Shown: positions 10,198 to 18,554 of the stretch, one piece after another
Numbering within the stretch: position 1 is the stretch's first letter
Layout: every line of letters starts with the position of its first letter
Assembly: GCF_000725625.1 (NCBI RefSeq)
Contig: NZ_JOHS01000016.1
Span: 1 to 64,000, forward strand
From: Streptomyces sp. NRRL F-6676
GTDB taxonomy: Bacteria; Actinomycetota; Actinomycetes; Streptomycetales; Streptomycetaceae
DNA length: 64,000 nucleotides
Direction of reading: 5' to 3'
The notes under the pieces: generated by a model
The model's database searches: none
Seen by the model: only the letters and a program-made list of their open reading frames with translations
What the model was told of the DNA's origin: nothing
Program-made: the position numbers and the translations under genes

Positions 10198-10398
10198 TCA
10201 GCCCACCGCGGGTGACCGGCGCGCACCGAGCGCGCCGTACCATCGCATCCCGTTCACCTGTCCCGGCTCCGCCCCGATGACGTACCGCACCCGTCGCCCG
10301 TGCACCCGCCGCGCGGGCGCCCGGCAGCCACGCGGCCGGCATCCGCGGGCGAGGCGGGCATAGGGGTCCCTGGTCGCCGAGGTGTACGAGGAAGTCAT
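10198..10398 (-). CDS. trpM: Small basic protein TrpM (tryptophan operon modulator)
   Basis: This is a 66-residue, very Arg-rich protein between trpC and trpB. The core LARGCRPRGCRAPARRV followed by YVIGAEPGQVNGMRW matches the small trpX/trpM product that occupies this place in Streptomyces trpC-X-B-A clusters. It is reported there to affect tryptophan production, and its mechanism is not evident from sequence. It has two Cys and no membrane segment. ATG 10398 was chosen because the conserved core begins about 11 residues later, and the longer in-frame extension is low complexity. The ribosome binding site is poor. Confidence 0.75.
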   Translation of the reverse strand: MTSSYTSATRDPYARLARGCRPRGCRAPARRVHGRRVRYVIGAEPGQVNGMRWYGALGARRSPAVG

Positions 10399-10516
10399 CG
10401 CGGCCAACCCTACCGGCGTACGGCCGCCCGGGTGACCGCACGGCACCGGGAACCCCGGCCGCGGTACGAGCCCCTCGGCCCGCCGCGCGCCCACGGGCAC
10501 CGGCGCCCCGGTCACG

Positions 10517-11326
10517 TCAGCCGCGCCCGTGCCGCAGCGCGGGGTGCGCGCCGGCGGCGACCAGGTCGGAGACGGCCGTCTTCGGGTCGCGCCCGGTGAC
10601 GAGGGACTCGCCCACCAGCACCGCGTCGGCGCCCGCGTTGGCGTACGCGATCAGGTCGTGCGGGCCGCGCACGCCGGACTCGGCCACCTTGACGATGTGC
10701 TCGGGAATCTCGGGGACGACCCGGTCGAACGTGCCCCGGTCGACGCTGAGCGTCTTGAGGTTGCGCGCGTTGACGCCGATCACCTTCGCGCCGGCGTCCA
10801 CCGCCCGCTCGACCTCGTCCTCGTCGTGCACCTCGACGAGCGGGGTGAGGCCGATGGAGTGGGCGCGCTCGATCAGTGACTCCAGGGCCGGCTGCTCCAG
10901 GGCGGCCACGATCAGCAGCACGAGGTCGGCGCCGTACGCCCGGGCCTCCCAGAGCTGGTACGACGTGACGACGAAGTCCTTGCGCAGGATCGGGATGTCG
11001 ACGCGGGCCCGGACCGCCTCGAGGTCGGCGAGCGAGCCGCCGAAGCGGCGCTGTTCGGTGAGGACGGAGATGACGGCCGCGCCGCCCGCCTCGTAGTCGG
11101 CGGCCAGTCCGGCGGGGTCGGCGATCGCGGCGAGCGCGCCCTTGGAGGGGCTGGACCGCTTGACCTCGCAGATCACCTTGACGCCGTCGCCGCGGAGCGC
11201 GGCGAGCCCGTCCTTGGCCGCGGGAGCCTTCGCCGCGCGCTCCTTGAGCTCGTCGAGGCTGACGCGCGCCTGCCGCTCCGCGAGGTCGGCACGGACTCCG
11301 TCGATGATCTCGTCGAGCACACTCAC
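10517..11326 (-). CDS. trpC: Indole-3-glycerol phosphate synthase
   Basis: TrpC closes the indole ring from carboxyphenylamino-deoxyribulose phosphate. The 269-residue barrel has the catalytic Lys regions [13 protein letters not shown] near residue 55 and ILRKDF near residue 112. It also has GVNARNL near residue 185 and the phosphate loop VAESGVR near residue 215. GTG 11326 begins [12 protein letters not shown], and AGGAAGGGGG lies a few bases upstream. There is no TrpF fusion, consistent with PriA supplying that step. The 118-bp gap to trpM has only a weak 5-bp hairpin. Confidence 0.97.
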   Translation of the reverse strand: MSVLDEIIDGVRADLAERQARVSLDELKERAAKAPAAKDGLAALRGDGVKVICEVKRSSPSKGALAAIADPAGLAADYEAGGAAVISVLTEQRRFGGSLADLEAVRARVDIPILRKDFVVTSYQLWEARAYGADLVLLIVAALEQPALESLIERAHSIGLTPLVEVHDEDEVERAVDAGAKVIGVNARNLKTLSVDRGTFDRVVPEIPEHIVKVAESGVRGPHDLIAYANAGADAVLVGESLVTGRDPKTAVSDLVAAGAHPALRHGRG

Positions 11327-11449
11327 GCGAGCGGCCCCCTTCCTGCCGGTTGATGCTGAGCCGATGGCTCTTGCGATGGTATCCGGAGGAACCCGTGGTC
11401 CTCGCATCCGGCCCGGGCCGGTCCCACTACCTGGACGTATCCCCGATGA

Positions 11450-11851
11450 TCAAGGGTGGAGCCGGCCACCGAAGGGCAGGTTCCGGACAACCGTGAAGAC
11501 CAGCAGCAACGCGCCACCGGTCCACAGCGGGAGGGGGCCGGGTTCGAGGCGGAGGGGGCGGCCGGTGAGGGCGCGGACCACCCAGACGGTCCACAGCACG
11601 GCGAAGCCGAGGAAGCCGGCGACGGCGAAGACGTTGTCGGTGAGCGCGGTGGTGAGGTCGCCGTGGGCGAAGGCATGGGCGCTGCGGAGGCCGCCGCAGC
11701 CGGGGCAGTACAGGCCGGTGACGCGGAGGAGGGGGCAGGCGGGGTAGTGGCCGGGCTCGTTGGGGTCGACGGCGGCGACGTAGGCGAAGGCGGCGACGGT
11801 TGCCGCGAGGGTCGCGGCGGGAGCCGCCGCCGCTCGTAGTTCGACGTTCAC
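11450..11851 (-). CDS. DUF2752 family membrane protein
   Basis: This is a 133-residue protein with about three predicted membrane helices and the DUF2752 hallmark CPGCGGLR near residues 50-57. The hallmark is preceded by CPLLRVTGLY and followed by HAFAHGDLTTAL. Its function is unknown. The paired Cys in the motif could bind metal or form a disulfide. GTG 11851 was chosen because the upstream in-frame sequence is repeat DNA. It sits between trpC and another small membrane gene, a position that looks like a stable feature of Streptomyces trp clusters. Confidence 0.8.
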   Translation of the reverse strand: MNVELRAAAAPAATLAATVAAFAYVAAVDPNEPGHYPACPLLRVTGLYCPGCGGLRSAHAFAHGDLTTALTDNVFAVAGFLGFAVLWTVWVVRALTGRPLRLEPGPLPLWTGGALLLVFTVVRNLPFGGRLHP

Positions 11852-11880
11852 CCGGGCATTCTGGCGCGCCCCAAGGTTTT

Positions 11881-12037
11881 TCGCCCCCGCCGCCCCTGCC
11901 CGTCCCGTCCCTTCAAGGGGCTCCGCCGCGTGGTGACACAGCCCCGCGCCCCTGACAGGGGCGCGGGGAACTGCGCGTCTTTCGGGGGTCCGGGGGCTTG
12001 CCCCCGGGGACGGGACGGGCAGGGGCGGCGGGGGCGA
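11881..12037. repeat. Composite inverted-repeat element
   Basis: Outer arms of 30 bases (11881-11910 and 12008-12037) are perfectly complementary. Between them is an inner perfect 12-bp hairpin (11942-11953 with 11957-11968). A closely related composite lies at 50308-50500. It separates two same-strand genes and probably acts as a terminator or RNA-end structure. It fills most of the 200-bp gap between the DUF2752 and HGxxPAAW genes. Confidence 0.8.
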
Positions 12038-12051
12038 GGAAAAGCCCCTGC

Positions 12052-12276
12052 TCAGCCCTGGACCTGGTGGGCCGGGTGGGTGTGCTTCGGCTGGCCGAGG
12101 CCCATCATGCGCATGATGCCGCCGACGACCGCGCCCAGCAGGATGAGCCCGATACCCGCCCAGAAACCCGCCGGCTGGGCCGCGACCATGAACACCCCCG
12201 CCACGCAGAAACCGATGAAGGCGATGATGACACCGGTCCAGGCGGCCGGGGTGTGACCGTGGCTGCTGCCCGCCAT
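12052..12276 (-). CDS. Small HGxxPAAW-type membrane protein
   Basis: This is a 74-residue protein beginning MAGSSHGHTPAAW, the hallmark of a small actinobacterial family named for that motif. Two predicted membrane helices follow (about residues 14-32 and 38-55), with a His-rich tail. The function is unknown. It is located among trp genes, directly after the TIGR02234 membrane protein, which suggests a role tied to aromatic amino acid metabolism, but that is only context. Confidence 0.8.
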   Translation of the reverse strand: MAGSSHGHTPAAWTGVIIAFIGFCVAGVFMVAAQPAGFWAGIGLILLGAVVGGIMRMMGLGQPKHTHPAHQVQG

Positions 12277-12385
12277 GACTTGCTCCTCGTTGCTGTGTAC
12301 GTAGGTGAGCCGGACGCTCTGCGGTCATTCTCCCGCACCGGCGCCCGCGCCGTGAGCGCGGGGGTCGCCCGCCCGGCGGGGCCCC

Positions 12386-13015
12386 CTACGCGCCGGTCGG
12401 GTCCTCGCCCCGGTCCAGCGCCTTCCACAGGTCCTCGGGACGGTCCGGGTCCACCGGGCGGGCCCGGCGCGGCCGGGGCGTGCCGTCGCGTTCGTAGCGG
12501 CCGGACATCGCCGGCCACAGCCGGCCGTAGCGCAGCGCGAGCAGCCCGGCGAGCAGCAGCAGCGCGCCGCCGAGGGCCGCGATGTACGGCCAGGCCGTAT
12601 GGGTGAGCGCCGCGGCGGTGGCGGAGGCGTTGCCGGAGGTCTGGGCGGCCTGCTCGTCCAGCGCGGAGCTGTCGCCGGCCCCGAGCAGGGCCGCGGCGGT
12701 CGTGCCGGCGCCGGAGAGCGCGAGCAGCGCGGAGACCAGGTAGCGGCCGGCGCGGCGGACGGCGAAGACGGCGACGAGCGCGGCGAGTCCGACCACGGCG
12801 AGGGCCGCGGGGACGCCGGTGACGTCGCTGCCCTTGACGTGCAGCGGGAAGTCGCCGCCGGGCACCGCGACGGTGGCGGAGGACCAGCCCTGCCGGGTGG
12901 ACAGCAGGGCCACGGCGGCGCCGAGCGCCCCGCTCAGCAGGGCGGTGGCGAGGCTGCGGCGCCCGGACCGGGCGGGCGCGGGCTCCTCGGCGGAGGGGTG
13001 AGGTAGGGCAGTCAC
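12386..13015 (-). CDS. TIGR02234 family tryptophan-cluster membrane protein
   Basis: This is a 209-residue protein with four predicted membrane helices. It matches the actinobacterial family TIGR02234/Trp_oprn_chp, found beside trp genes and of unknown function. A periplasmic-type loop with WSSATVAVPGGDFP follows the first helix, and a charged tail with PEDLWKALDRGEDPT ends the protein. GTG 13015 was chosen because GTGGAG lies just upstream. Another in-frame GTG at 13030 is possible. It follows trpE by 93 bp on the same strand. Confidence 0.78.
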   Translation of the reverse strand: MTALPHPSAEEPAPARSGRRSLATALLSGALGAAVALLSTRQGWSSATVAVPGGDFPLHVKGSDVTGVPAALAVVGLAALVAVFAVRRAGRYLVSALLALSGAGTTAAALLGAGDSSALDEQAAQTSGNASATAAALTHTAWPYIAALGGALLLLAGLLALRYGRLWPAMSGRYERDGTPRPRRARPVDPDRPEDLWKALDRGEDPTGA

Positions 13016-13108
13016 GTACTCCACTATCACCCGAACACCGGGCGAACAGTCACCCGGGGTTCGGGTCGGGTTCCGTGTCCTCGGTCACCGTGTCCGCGTC
13101 GTCCTCGG

Positions 13109-14626
13109 TCACCGGGCTCCCGTGGCGGCTCCTTCCAGGCGGTTCGCCGTGTGGACCGCGCGGAGTACCGCCGCGGCCTTGTTGCGGCATTCGGTGTCCT
13201 CGGCGAGCGGGTCCGAGTCCGCGACGATCCCGGCGCCGGCCTGCACGTACGCCGTGCCGTCCCGCAGCAGCGCCGTACGGATGGCGATGGCCGTGTCGGA
13301 GTCGCCCGCGAAGTCCAGGTAGCCGACGCAGCCGCCGTACAGGCCGCGCCGGGACGGTTCGAGTTCGTCGATGATCCGCAGGGCGCGGGGCTTCGGCGCG
13401 CCGGAGAGGGTGCCCGCCGGGAAGCACGCGGTCAGCACGTCGAACGCGGTACGGCCGGCGGCGACGCGGCCGGTGACCGTGGACACGATGTGCATGACGT
13501 GCGAGTACCGCTCGACGGACATGAAGTCGACCACCTCGACCGAGCCGGGCTCGCAGACCCTGCCCAGGTCGTTGCGGCCGAGGTCGACGAGCATGAGGTG
13601 CTCGGCGCGTTCCTTGGGGTCGGCGAGCAGTTCGTCGGCGAGGGCCTGGTCCTCCTGCGGGCTCGCCCCGCGCGGCCGGGTGCCGGCGATGGGGTGGACC
13701 ATGGCGTGTCCGTCCTCCACCTTGACCAGCGCCTCGGGGGACGAGCCGACCACGTCGAAGTCGTCGAAGCGGAACAGATACATGTACGGCGACGGGTTGG
13801 TCGCCCGCAGCACCCGGTAGACGTCCAGCGCGCTCGCCGTGCACGGCGTCTCGAACCGCTGCGAGGGGACGACCTGGAAGGCCTCCCCGGCCCGGATGCG
13901 CTCCTTGATGTCCTCGACGGCCTGCCGGAAGTCGGGGCCGCCCCACCGCGCGGTGTACTCGGGCAGTTCGGAGGGCGGCAGCGCGGCGGGCGGCTGTGCG
14001 ACCGGCCGGGCCAGGTCCGCCTCCATCGCGTCCAGACGGGCCACGGCGTCGGCGTAGGCCTCGTCGACGCCGGTGTCCAGGTCGTTGTGGTTGATCGCGT
14101 TGGCGATGAGCAGGACCGTGCCGTCCCAGTGGTCGAGGACGGCGAGGTCGGAGGTGAGCAGCATGGTCAGCTCGGGGAGCTTCAGGTCGTCCCGCTCGCC
14201 GGGGCCGACCTTCTCCAGTCGGCGCACGATGTCGTAGCCCAGGTAGCCGACCATGCCGCCGGTGAAGGGCGGCAGCCCCAGGTCGTGGGCGAGGTCCCGG
14301 GGGGTGTGCAGGGCCTCGACGGTGGCGCGCAGCGCGGCGAGCGGGTCGCCGTCGGCCGGGACGCCGACGGGCGGGGTGCCCAGCCAGTGGGTGCGGCCGT
14401 CGCGTTCGGTCAGCGCGGCCTGGCTGCGGACGCCGACGAAGGAGTAGCGGGACCAGGTGAACGCCGCGCGGCCGTTCTCCGCGGACTCCAGCAGGAAGGT
14501 GCCGGGGCGTTCGGCGGCGAGCTTGCGGTAGAGCGCGACCGGGGTGTCGCCGTCGGCGAGGAGCTTGCGGCTGACGGGGATGACGCGGCGGTCGGTGGCC
14601 AGCTTGCGGAACGTCTCGAGGTCCAT
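13109..14626 (-). CDS. trpE: Anthranilate synthase component I
   Basis: TrpE makes anthranilate from chorismate with ammonia from TrpG. The 505-residue protein has an N-terminal regulatory domain with FLLESAENG, the tryptophan-binding LLES element. Its C-terminal chorismate-binding domain has [21 protein letters not shown] and [14 protein letters not shown]. No TrpG domain is fused and no trpG is in the window. The ATG lies 11 bp after the hisI stop, with no clear ribosome binding site. See the promoter entry at 14635-14640 for a possible leaderless mRNA. No Trp-rich leader peptide was found. Confidence 0.97.
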   Translation of the reverse strand: MDLETFRKLATDRRVIPVSRKLLADGDTPVALYRKLAAERPGTFLLESAENGRAAFTWSRYSFVGVRSQAALTERDGRTHWLGTPPVGVPADGDPLAALRATVEALHTPRDLAHDLGLPPFTGGMVGYLGYDIVRRLEKVGPGERDDLKLPELTMLLTSDLAVLDHWDGTVLLIANAINHNDLDTGVDEAYADAVARLDAMEADLARPVAQPPAALPPSELPEYTARWGGPDFRQAVEDIKERIRAGEAFQVVPSQRFETPCTASALDVYRVLRATNPSPYMYLFRFDDFDVVGSSPEALVKVEDGHAMVHPIAGTRPRGASPQEDQALADELLADPKERAEHLMLVDLGRNDLGRVCEPGSVEVVDFMSVERYSHVMHIVSTVTGRVAAGRTAFDVLTACFPAGTLSGAPKPRALRIIDELEPSRRGLYGGCVGYLDFAGDSDTAIAIRTALLRDGTAYVQAGAGIVADSDPLAEDTECRNKAAAVLRAVHTANRLEGAATGAR

Positions 14627-14634
14627 GGCGGTCG

Positions 14635-14640
14635 ACCCTA
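14635..14640 (-). promoter_or_regulatory. -10 box overlapping hisI stop, leaderless trpE promoter candidate
   Basis: TAGGGT occupies 14640-14635 on the minus strand. Exactly 8 bases separate it from the trpE ATG, matching other candidate leaderless starts in this window. Its first three bases are the TAG stop of hisI. No good -35 is visible. Confidence 0.45.
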
Positions 14641-15027
14641 CTGAGCGGGGGTGGTGGGCAGGAGGACGTCCGCGTCGAAGCAGGTGCGGGCGCCGGTGTG
14701 GCAGGCGGCGCCGACCTGGTCGACCTTGACCAGCACGGTGTCGGCGTCGCAGTCCAGGGCGACGGACTTGACGTGCTGGACGTGGCCGGAGGTGTCGCCC
14801 TTGACCCAGTACTCCTGGCGGCTGCGGGACCAGTAGGTGCAGCGGCCGGTGGTGAGGGTGCGGTGGAGGGCCTCGTCGTCCATCCAGCCGAGCATGAGGA
14901 CTTCGCCGGTGTCGTGTTGCTGGGCGATGGCCGGGAGGAGGCCGTCGGGGGTCCGCTTGAGGCGGGCGGCGAGGTCGGGGGGCAGGGGGCTGTCGGCGGG
15001 TGGTGGTGCGGGCGTGCGGCTGGTCAT
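14638..15027 (-). CDS. hisI: Phosphoribosyl-AMP cyclohydrolase
   Basis: HisI opens the purine ring of phosphoribosyl-AMP, the third step of histidine synthesis. The 129-residue protein carries [25 protein letters not shown] and the metal-binding [13 protein letters not shown] and GAACHTG elements. There is no HisE domain. ATG 15027 was chosen to fit family length. Another ATG at 15036 is in frame, and neither has a clear ribosome binding site. It lies apart from the main his operon and is directly followed by trpE, so the two may be co-transcribed. Confidence 0.94.
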   Translation of the reverse strand: MTSRTPAPPPADSPLPPDLAARLKRTPDGLLPAIAQQHDTGEVLMLGWMDDEALHRTLTTGRCTYWSRSRQEYWVKGDTSGHVQHVKSVALDCDADTVLVKVDQVGAACHTGARTCFDADVLLPTTPAQ

Positions 15028-15191
15028 GCGTGTCATTGTGCCGCGCGGGGAGTTGTGGCCCTTCCGGTTGTCCACAGGGCGGACCTTGCAGTCGTACTTT
15101 TCGGCGGGTGCGCGTGGGGCGCGGCTGGTCGCGCCACGCGGCGGAGCCGCGCACGGGCACCGTCCCGCGCCCCTTGCGGGGCCGCCGGTCG

Positions 15192-15197
15192 TAAGCT
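15192..15197 (+). promoter_or_regulatory. -10 box for a leaderless start at 15204
   Basis: TAAGCT is followed by 6 bases and then the ATG of the TIGR03085-type gene. No Shine-Dalgarno sequence is present, so a leaderless transcript is likely. Confidence 0.5.
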
Positions 15198-15203
15198 GAG
15201 CGT

Positions 15204-15839
15204 ATGTCGACCCATGCGAAGCGTGAACGACTTCTTCTGGCGGATCTGTTGGAGGCGTCGGGGCCCGACGCGGACACCCTGTGCGAGGGGTGGCGGACGC
15301 GGGATCTGGCGGCGCACATCGTCCTGCGGGAGCGGCGGCCGGACGCGGCCGGGGGGATCCTGATCAAGCAGCTCGCCCCGCGCCTGGACCGGGTGATGGA
15401 CGAGTTCCGGGCCAAGCCGTACGAGGAGCTGATCCAGCTCATCCGTACCGGCCCGCCCCGGTTCTCGCCCTTCTCGCTGAAGCAGATCGACGAGGCGTCC
15501 AACACCGTCGAGTTCTATGTGCACACCGAGGACGTGCGCCGGGCGCAGCCCGACTGGACGCCCCGTGAGCTGGACGCGGTCTTCCAGGACACCCTGTGGT
15601 CCCGGCTGGAGCGGATGGCCCGGATGCTGGGCCGCGGCGCCCCGACGGGCCTGGTGCTGCGACGGCCGGACGGCCAGACGGCCGTCGCCCACCGCGGTAC
15701 CCCGGTGGTCACCGTCACCGGGGAGCCCTCGGAGCTGCTGCTGTTCGCGCACGGCCGGCAGGGCGCGGCCCGGGTGGAGCTGGACGGCGACGTCGACGCG
15801 GTCGCCAAGGCGCGGGGCACCAAGCGGCTCGGCAACTGA
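15204..15839 (+). CDS. TIGR03085 family metal-binding protein (DinB/maleylpyruvate isomerase-like)
   Basis: This is a 211-residue protein of the actinobacterial TIGR03085 family. The N-terminal four-helix bundle resembles mycothiol-dependent maleylpyruvate isomerases and Din[18 protein letters not shown] near residues 27-43 supplies one His, and [13 protein letters not shown] near residues 102-114 gives the HxxED metal site. The C-terminal half is a small beta-rich domain. The substrate is unknown, and mycothiol-dependent transfer is a family-level guess. It is alone on the plus strand between hisI and hisF, which it faces end to end. Confidence 0.85.
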   Translation: MSTHAKRERLLLADLLEASGPDADTLCEGWRTRDLAAHIVLRERRPDAAGGILIKQLAPRLDRVMDEFRAKPYEELIQLIRTGPPRFSPFSLKQIDEASNTVEFYVHTEDVRRAQPDWTPRELDAVFQDTLWSRLERMARMLGRGAPTGLVLRRPDGQTAVAHRGTPVVTVTGEPSELLLFAHGRQGAARVELDGDVDAVAKARGTKRLGN

Positions 15840-15861
15840 CGGGGCCCGGGGGCGGGCGGGG

Positions 15862-16617
15862 CTACCGTACGGGGTGGCCCGCCTCCCGCAGTTCCCGCTT
15901 GACCTCGCCGATGCGCAGGTCGCCGAAGTGGAACACGGAGGCCGCGAGCACCGCGTCCGCGCCGGCCTCGACGGCCGGCGGGAAGTGCGGCAGGGCGCCC
16001 GCACCGCCGGAGGCGATCACCGGGACCGTGACGTGTTTGCGGACGGCCCGGATCATCTCCAGGTCGTAGCCGTCCTTGGTGCCGTCCGCGTCCATCGAGT
16101 TGAGCAGGATCTCCCCGGCGCCGAGGTCGGCGGCCCGGTGGGCCCACTCGACGGCGTCGATGCCGGTGCCGCGGCGGCCGCCGTGGGTGGTGACCTCGAA
16201 GGAGCCGGTCTCCGTGCGGCGGGCGTCGACGGAGAGGACGAGGACCTGGCGGCCGAACCGTTCGGCGATCTCGCGGATCAGTTCGGGGCGGGCGATCGCC
16301 GCGGTGTTGACGCCGACCTTGTCCGCGCCCGCCCGCAGCAGCTTGTCCACGTCCTCGGGCGTACGTACGCCGCCGCCCACGGTGAGCGGGATGAAGACCT
16401 GCTCGGCGGTGCGGCGGACCACGTCGTAGGTGGTCTCGCGGTCGCCGGAGGAGGCGGTGATGTCCAGGAACGTCAGTTCGTCGGCGCCCTCGGCGTCGTA
16501 CACCTTGGCCATCTCGACGGGATCGCCCGCGTCCCGCAGGTTCTGGAAGTTGACGCCCTTGACGACCCGGCCGTTGTCCACGTCCAGGCAGGGGATGACT
16601 CGGACCGCCAGGGTCAT
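15862..16617 (-). CDS. hisF: Imidazole glycerol phosphate synthase cyclase subunit
   Basis: HisF uses ammonia from HisH to form imidazole glycerol phosphate and AICAR from PRFAR. The 251-residue barrel has the catalytic acids D12 (IPCLDVDNG) and D131 (VLSVDAR), and the phosphate loops [10 protein letters not shown] and ASGGAG. ATG 16617 overlaps the stop of the RidA-like gene as ATGA. It is the last gene of the his operon on this strand and converges with the TIGR03085-type gene 22 bp away. Confidence 0.98.
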   Translation of the reverse strand: MTLAVRVIPCLDVDNGRVVKGVNFQNLRDAGDPVEMAKVYDAEGADELTFLDITASSGDRETTYDVVRRTAEQVFIPLTVGGGVRTPEDVDKLLRAGADKVGVNTAAIARPELIREIAERFGRQVLVLSVDARRTETGSFEVTTHGGRRGTGIDAVEWAHRAADLGAGEILLNSMDADGTKDGYDLEMIRAVRKHVTVPVIASGGAGALPHFPPAVEAGADAVLAASVFHFGDLRIGEVKRELREAGHPVR

Positions 16618-17018
16618 GAATCCACGGCTCCTCTGAATGCTTCCAGTTCGACTTCGACCAGCACGCGCGAGTCGAAGAACCCGTCCACGACGAGCAGGCT
16701 GGCGACCGGCCGCACAGCGTCGAAGAGTTCCTTGTGCGCCCGGCCCACCTCGTCCACGTCCCGCGGATGGGTGAGGTAGACGCGGGTGCGGACCACCGAC
16801 TCGGGGCCGAGTCCGAATTCGGCGATCGCCTCCAGGGCGCCGGCGAAGGCCGCCCTGGCCTGCTCGTAGGGGTCGCCCTCGCCTTGCAGGACGCCGTCCC
16901 GGAAGGCCGTCGTGCCGCCCACCAGGACACGGTCGCCCGCCGCGACGGCGCGTGCGAAACCGAAGGACTCTTCCCAGGCGCTTCCGCTCTGCACGCGCCG
17001 TACGGCGTCGGACGTCAT
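16614..17018 (-). CDS. RidA/YjgF family protein inside the his operon
   Basis: This is a 134-residue protein of the RidA fold. Family members hydrolyse reactive enamine/imine intermediates, and some have other roles. [26 protein letters not shown] and [18 protein letters not shown] span the core. The family-diagnostic Arg that binds the carboxylate appears to be the one in VVRTRVYL near residue 83. It overlaps priA upstream and hisF downstream by 4 bp each, so it is translated with them. It may protect against a reactive intermediate of the pathway, which is an inference from position. Confidence 0.85.
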   Translation of the reverse strand: MTSDAVRRVQSGSAWEESFGFARAVAAGDRVLVGGTTAFRDGVLQGEGDPYEQARAAFAGALEAIAEFGLGPESVVRTRVYLTHPRDVDEVGRAHKELFDAVRPVASLLVVDGFFDSRVLVEVELEAFRGAVDS

Positions 17019-17740
17019 GACGACACAACCTCCAGGGCCTCTTCCAACGTGAACGCCTTCGCGTACAGGGCCTTCCCGACGATGGCCCCCTCGACACCGA
17101 GCGGGACGAGGGAGGTCAGGGCGCGCAGGTCGTCCAGGGAGGAGACGCCGCCGGAGGCCACCACCGGGCGGTCGGTGGCGGCGCAGACGTCTCTGAGCAG
17201 CTCCAGGTTGGGGCCCTTCAGGGTGCCGTCCTTGGCGATGTCGGTGACGACGTAGCGCGAGCAGCCCTCCTCGTCGAGGCGCGCGAGCGTCTCGTAGAGG
17301 TCGCCGCCGTCGCGGGTCCAGCCGCGGCCGCGCAGGGTGGTGCCGCGCACGTCGAGGCCGACGGCGATCCTGTCGCCGTGCTCGGCGATGACCTTGGCGA
17401 CCCATTCGGGGGTCTCCAGGGCGGCGGTGCCGAGGTTGACGCGGGTGCAGCCGGTGGCGAGGGCGGCGGCGAGGGTGTCGTCGTCGCGGATGCCGCCGGA
17501 CAGCTCGACCTTGATGTCCATGGCCTTCGCGACCTCGGCGATCAGCGCGCGGTTGTCGCCGGTGCCGAACGCGGCGTCCAGGTCGACCAGGTGCAGCCAC
17601 TCGGCGCCGGAGCGCTGCCAGGCCAGGGCGGCCTCCAGCGGGGAGCCGTAGGAGGTCTCGGTGCCGGACTCGCCGTGGACCAGGCGGACGGCCTGGCCGT
17701 CGCGGACGTCGACGGCGGGGAGGAGTTCGAGCGTGGCCAT
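17015..17740 (-). CDS. priA: Bifunctional HisA/TrpF isomerase PriA
   Basis: PriA catalyses Amadori rearrangement of both ProFAR (histidine) and phosphoribosyl anthranilate (tryptophan) in actinobacteria. The 241-residue barrel has the catalytic acids D11 ([10 protein letters not shown]) and D130 (VGLDVRG). It also has the glycine loops SGGIRDD and [12 protein letters not shown], the last holding the Asp used in the tryptophan reaction. No separate trpF or hisA is in the window. It starts 5 bp after the hisH stop and overlaps the RidA-like gene by 4 bp. Confidence 0.95.
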   Translation of the reverse strand: MATLELLPAVDVRDGQAVRLVHGESGTETSYGSPLEAALAWQRSGAEWLHLVDLDAAFGTGDNRALIAEVAKAMDIKVELSGGIRDDDTLAAALATGCTRVNLGTAALETPEWVAKVIAEHGDRIAVGLDVRGTTLRGRGWTRDGGDLYETLARLDEEGCSRYVVTDIAKDGTLKGPNLELLRDVCAATDRPVVASGGVSSLDDLRALTSLVPLGVEGAIVGKALYAKAFTLEEALEVVSS

Positions 17741-17745
17741 GGTGT

Positions 17746-18393
17746 CTACAGGGTTCCGATCCAGTTGGTGAGGAGCTGGGCTCCGGCGTCGCCGGACTTC
17801 TCGGGGTGGAACTGGGTGGCCCACAGGGCGCCGTTCTCGACGGCGGCGACGAACCGCTCGCCGTGCGTGGACCAGGTGACCTTCGGGGCGCGCAGGGCCG
17901 GGTTCGCGGTCTCCAGGGTCCAGTCGTGGACGGCGTAGGAGTGCACGAAGTAGAAGCGCGCGTCGGCGTCGAGTCCGGCGAAGAGCTGCGAGCCGGCCGG
18001 TGCCTCGACGGTGTTCCAGCCCATGTGGGGGACGACGTCCGCCTTGAGGGGCTCGACGGAGCCGGGCCACTCGTCCAGGCCCTCGCTCTCGACACCGTGT
18101 TCGATGCCGCGGGCGAAGAGGATCTGCATGCCGACGCAGATGCCCATGACCGGGCGGCCGCCGGCCAGCCGGCGGCCGATGATCCAGTCGCCGCGGGCCT
18201 CCTTGAGCCCCTTCATGCAGGCGGCGAAGGCGCCGACGCCGGGCACGAGCAGGCCGTCGGCGTTCATGGCCCGGTCGTAGTCACGGGTGATCTCGACGTC
18301 CGCGCCGGCCCGCACGAGGGCGCGTTCGGCGGAGCGGACGTTGCCGAAGCCGTAGTCGAGGACGACGACCTTCCTGGTGCCGGGACTGGTCAA
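17746..18393 (-). CDS. hisH: Imidazole glycerol phosphate synthase glutamine amidotransferase subunit
   Basis: HisH hydrolyses glutamine and passes ammonia to HisF. The 215-residue class I amidotransferase has the triad C86 (GICVGMQ), H196 and E198 (QFHPEKSG). The start is probably TTG 18393. It overlaps the stop of the small upstream gene as TTGA, and GGAGG lies 7 bases before it. The nearby GTG at 18399 sits only 1 base from that GGAGG and is less likely. Confidence 0.95.
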   Translation of the reverse strand: MTSPGTRKVVVLDYGFGNVRSAERALVRAGADVEITRDYDRAMNADGLLVPGVGAFAACMKGLKEARGDWIIGRRLAGGRPVMGICVGMQILFARGIEHGVESEGLDEWPGSVEPLKADVVPHMGWNTVEAPAGSQLFAGLDADARFYFVHSYAVHDWTLETANPALRAPKVTWSTHGERFVAAVENGALWATQFHPEKSGDAGAQLLTNWIGTL

Positions 18394-18554
18394 TTCCACA
18401 CCTCCAGTCGCATGACGCCCGCGACGATGCACATCGCGGCGCCGACGGAGAGCAGCACGATGAGGCTCGTGGGCATCTTCTGCCGGATGAAGGAGACGAT
18501 CCCGCCCGCCAGGAAGAGCCCCAGCACGATGAGTGCCGTGGACCCCCCGTTCAC
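18390..18554 (-). CDS. Small two-helix membrane protein in the his operon
   Basis: This is a 54-residue protein beginning [18 protein letters not shown], with two hydrophobic segments (about residues 5-22 and 30-48) around a basic turn IRQKMP. The GTG start overlaps the hisB stop as GTGA, and its own stop overlaps the hisH TTG start as TTGA. That placement supports real translation. Function is unknown. It might only bridge translation between hisB and hisH or act in the membrane. Confidence 0.72.
   Translation of the reverse strand: MNGGSTALIVLGLFLAGGIVSFIRQKMPTSLIVLLSVGAAMCIVAGVMRLEVWN

Noticed and set aside
13050..13946. Minus-strand frame overlapping trpE
   Set aside because: It reads in another phase of the confirmed trpE gene and is Arg/Gly-rich without motifs.
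14627..15203. Trp leader peptide and attenuator before trpE or hisI
   Set aside because: I saw no short ORF with a run of Trp codons and no paired alternative hairpins. trpE directly follows hisI coding sequence.
18397..18399. GTG start for hisH at 18399
   Set aside because: It lies 1 base from the GGAGG, too close for initiation. TTG 18393 has 7-base spacing and the 4-bp overlap.
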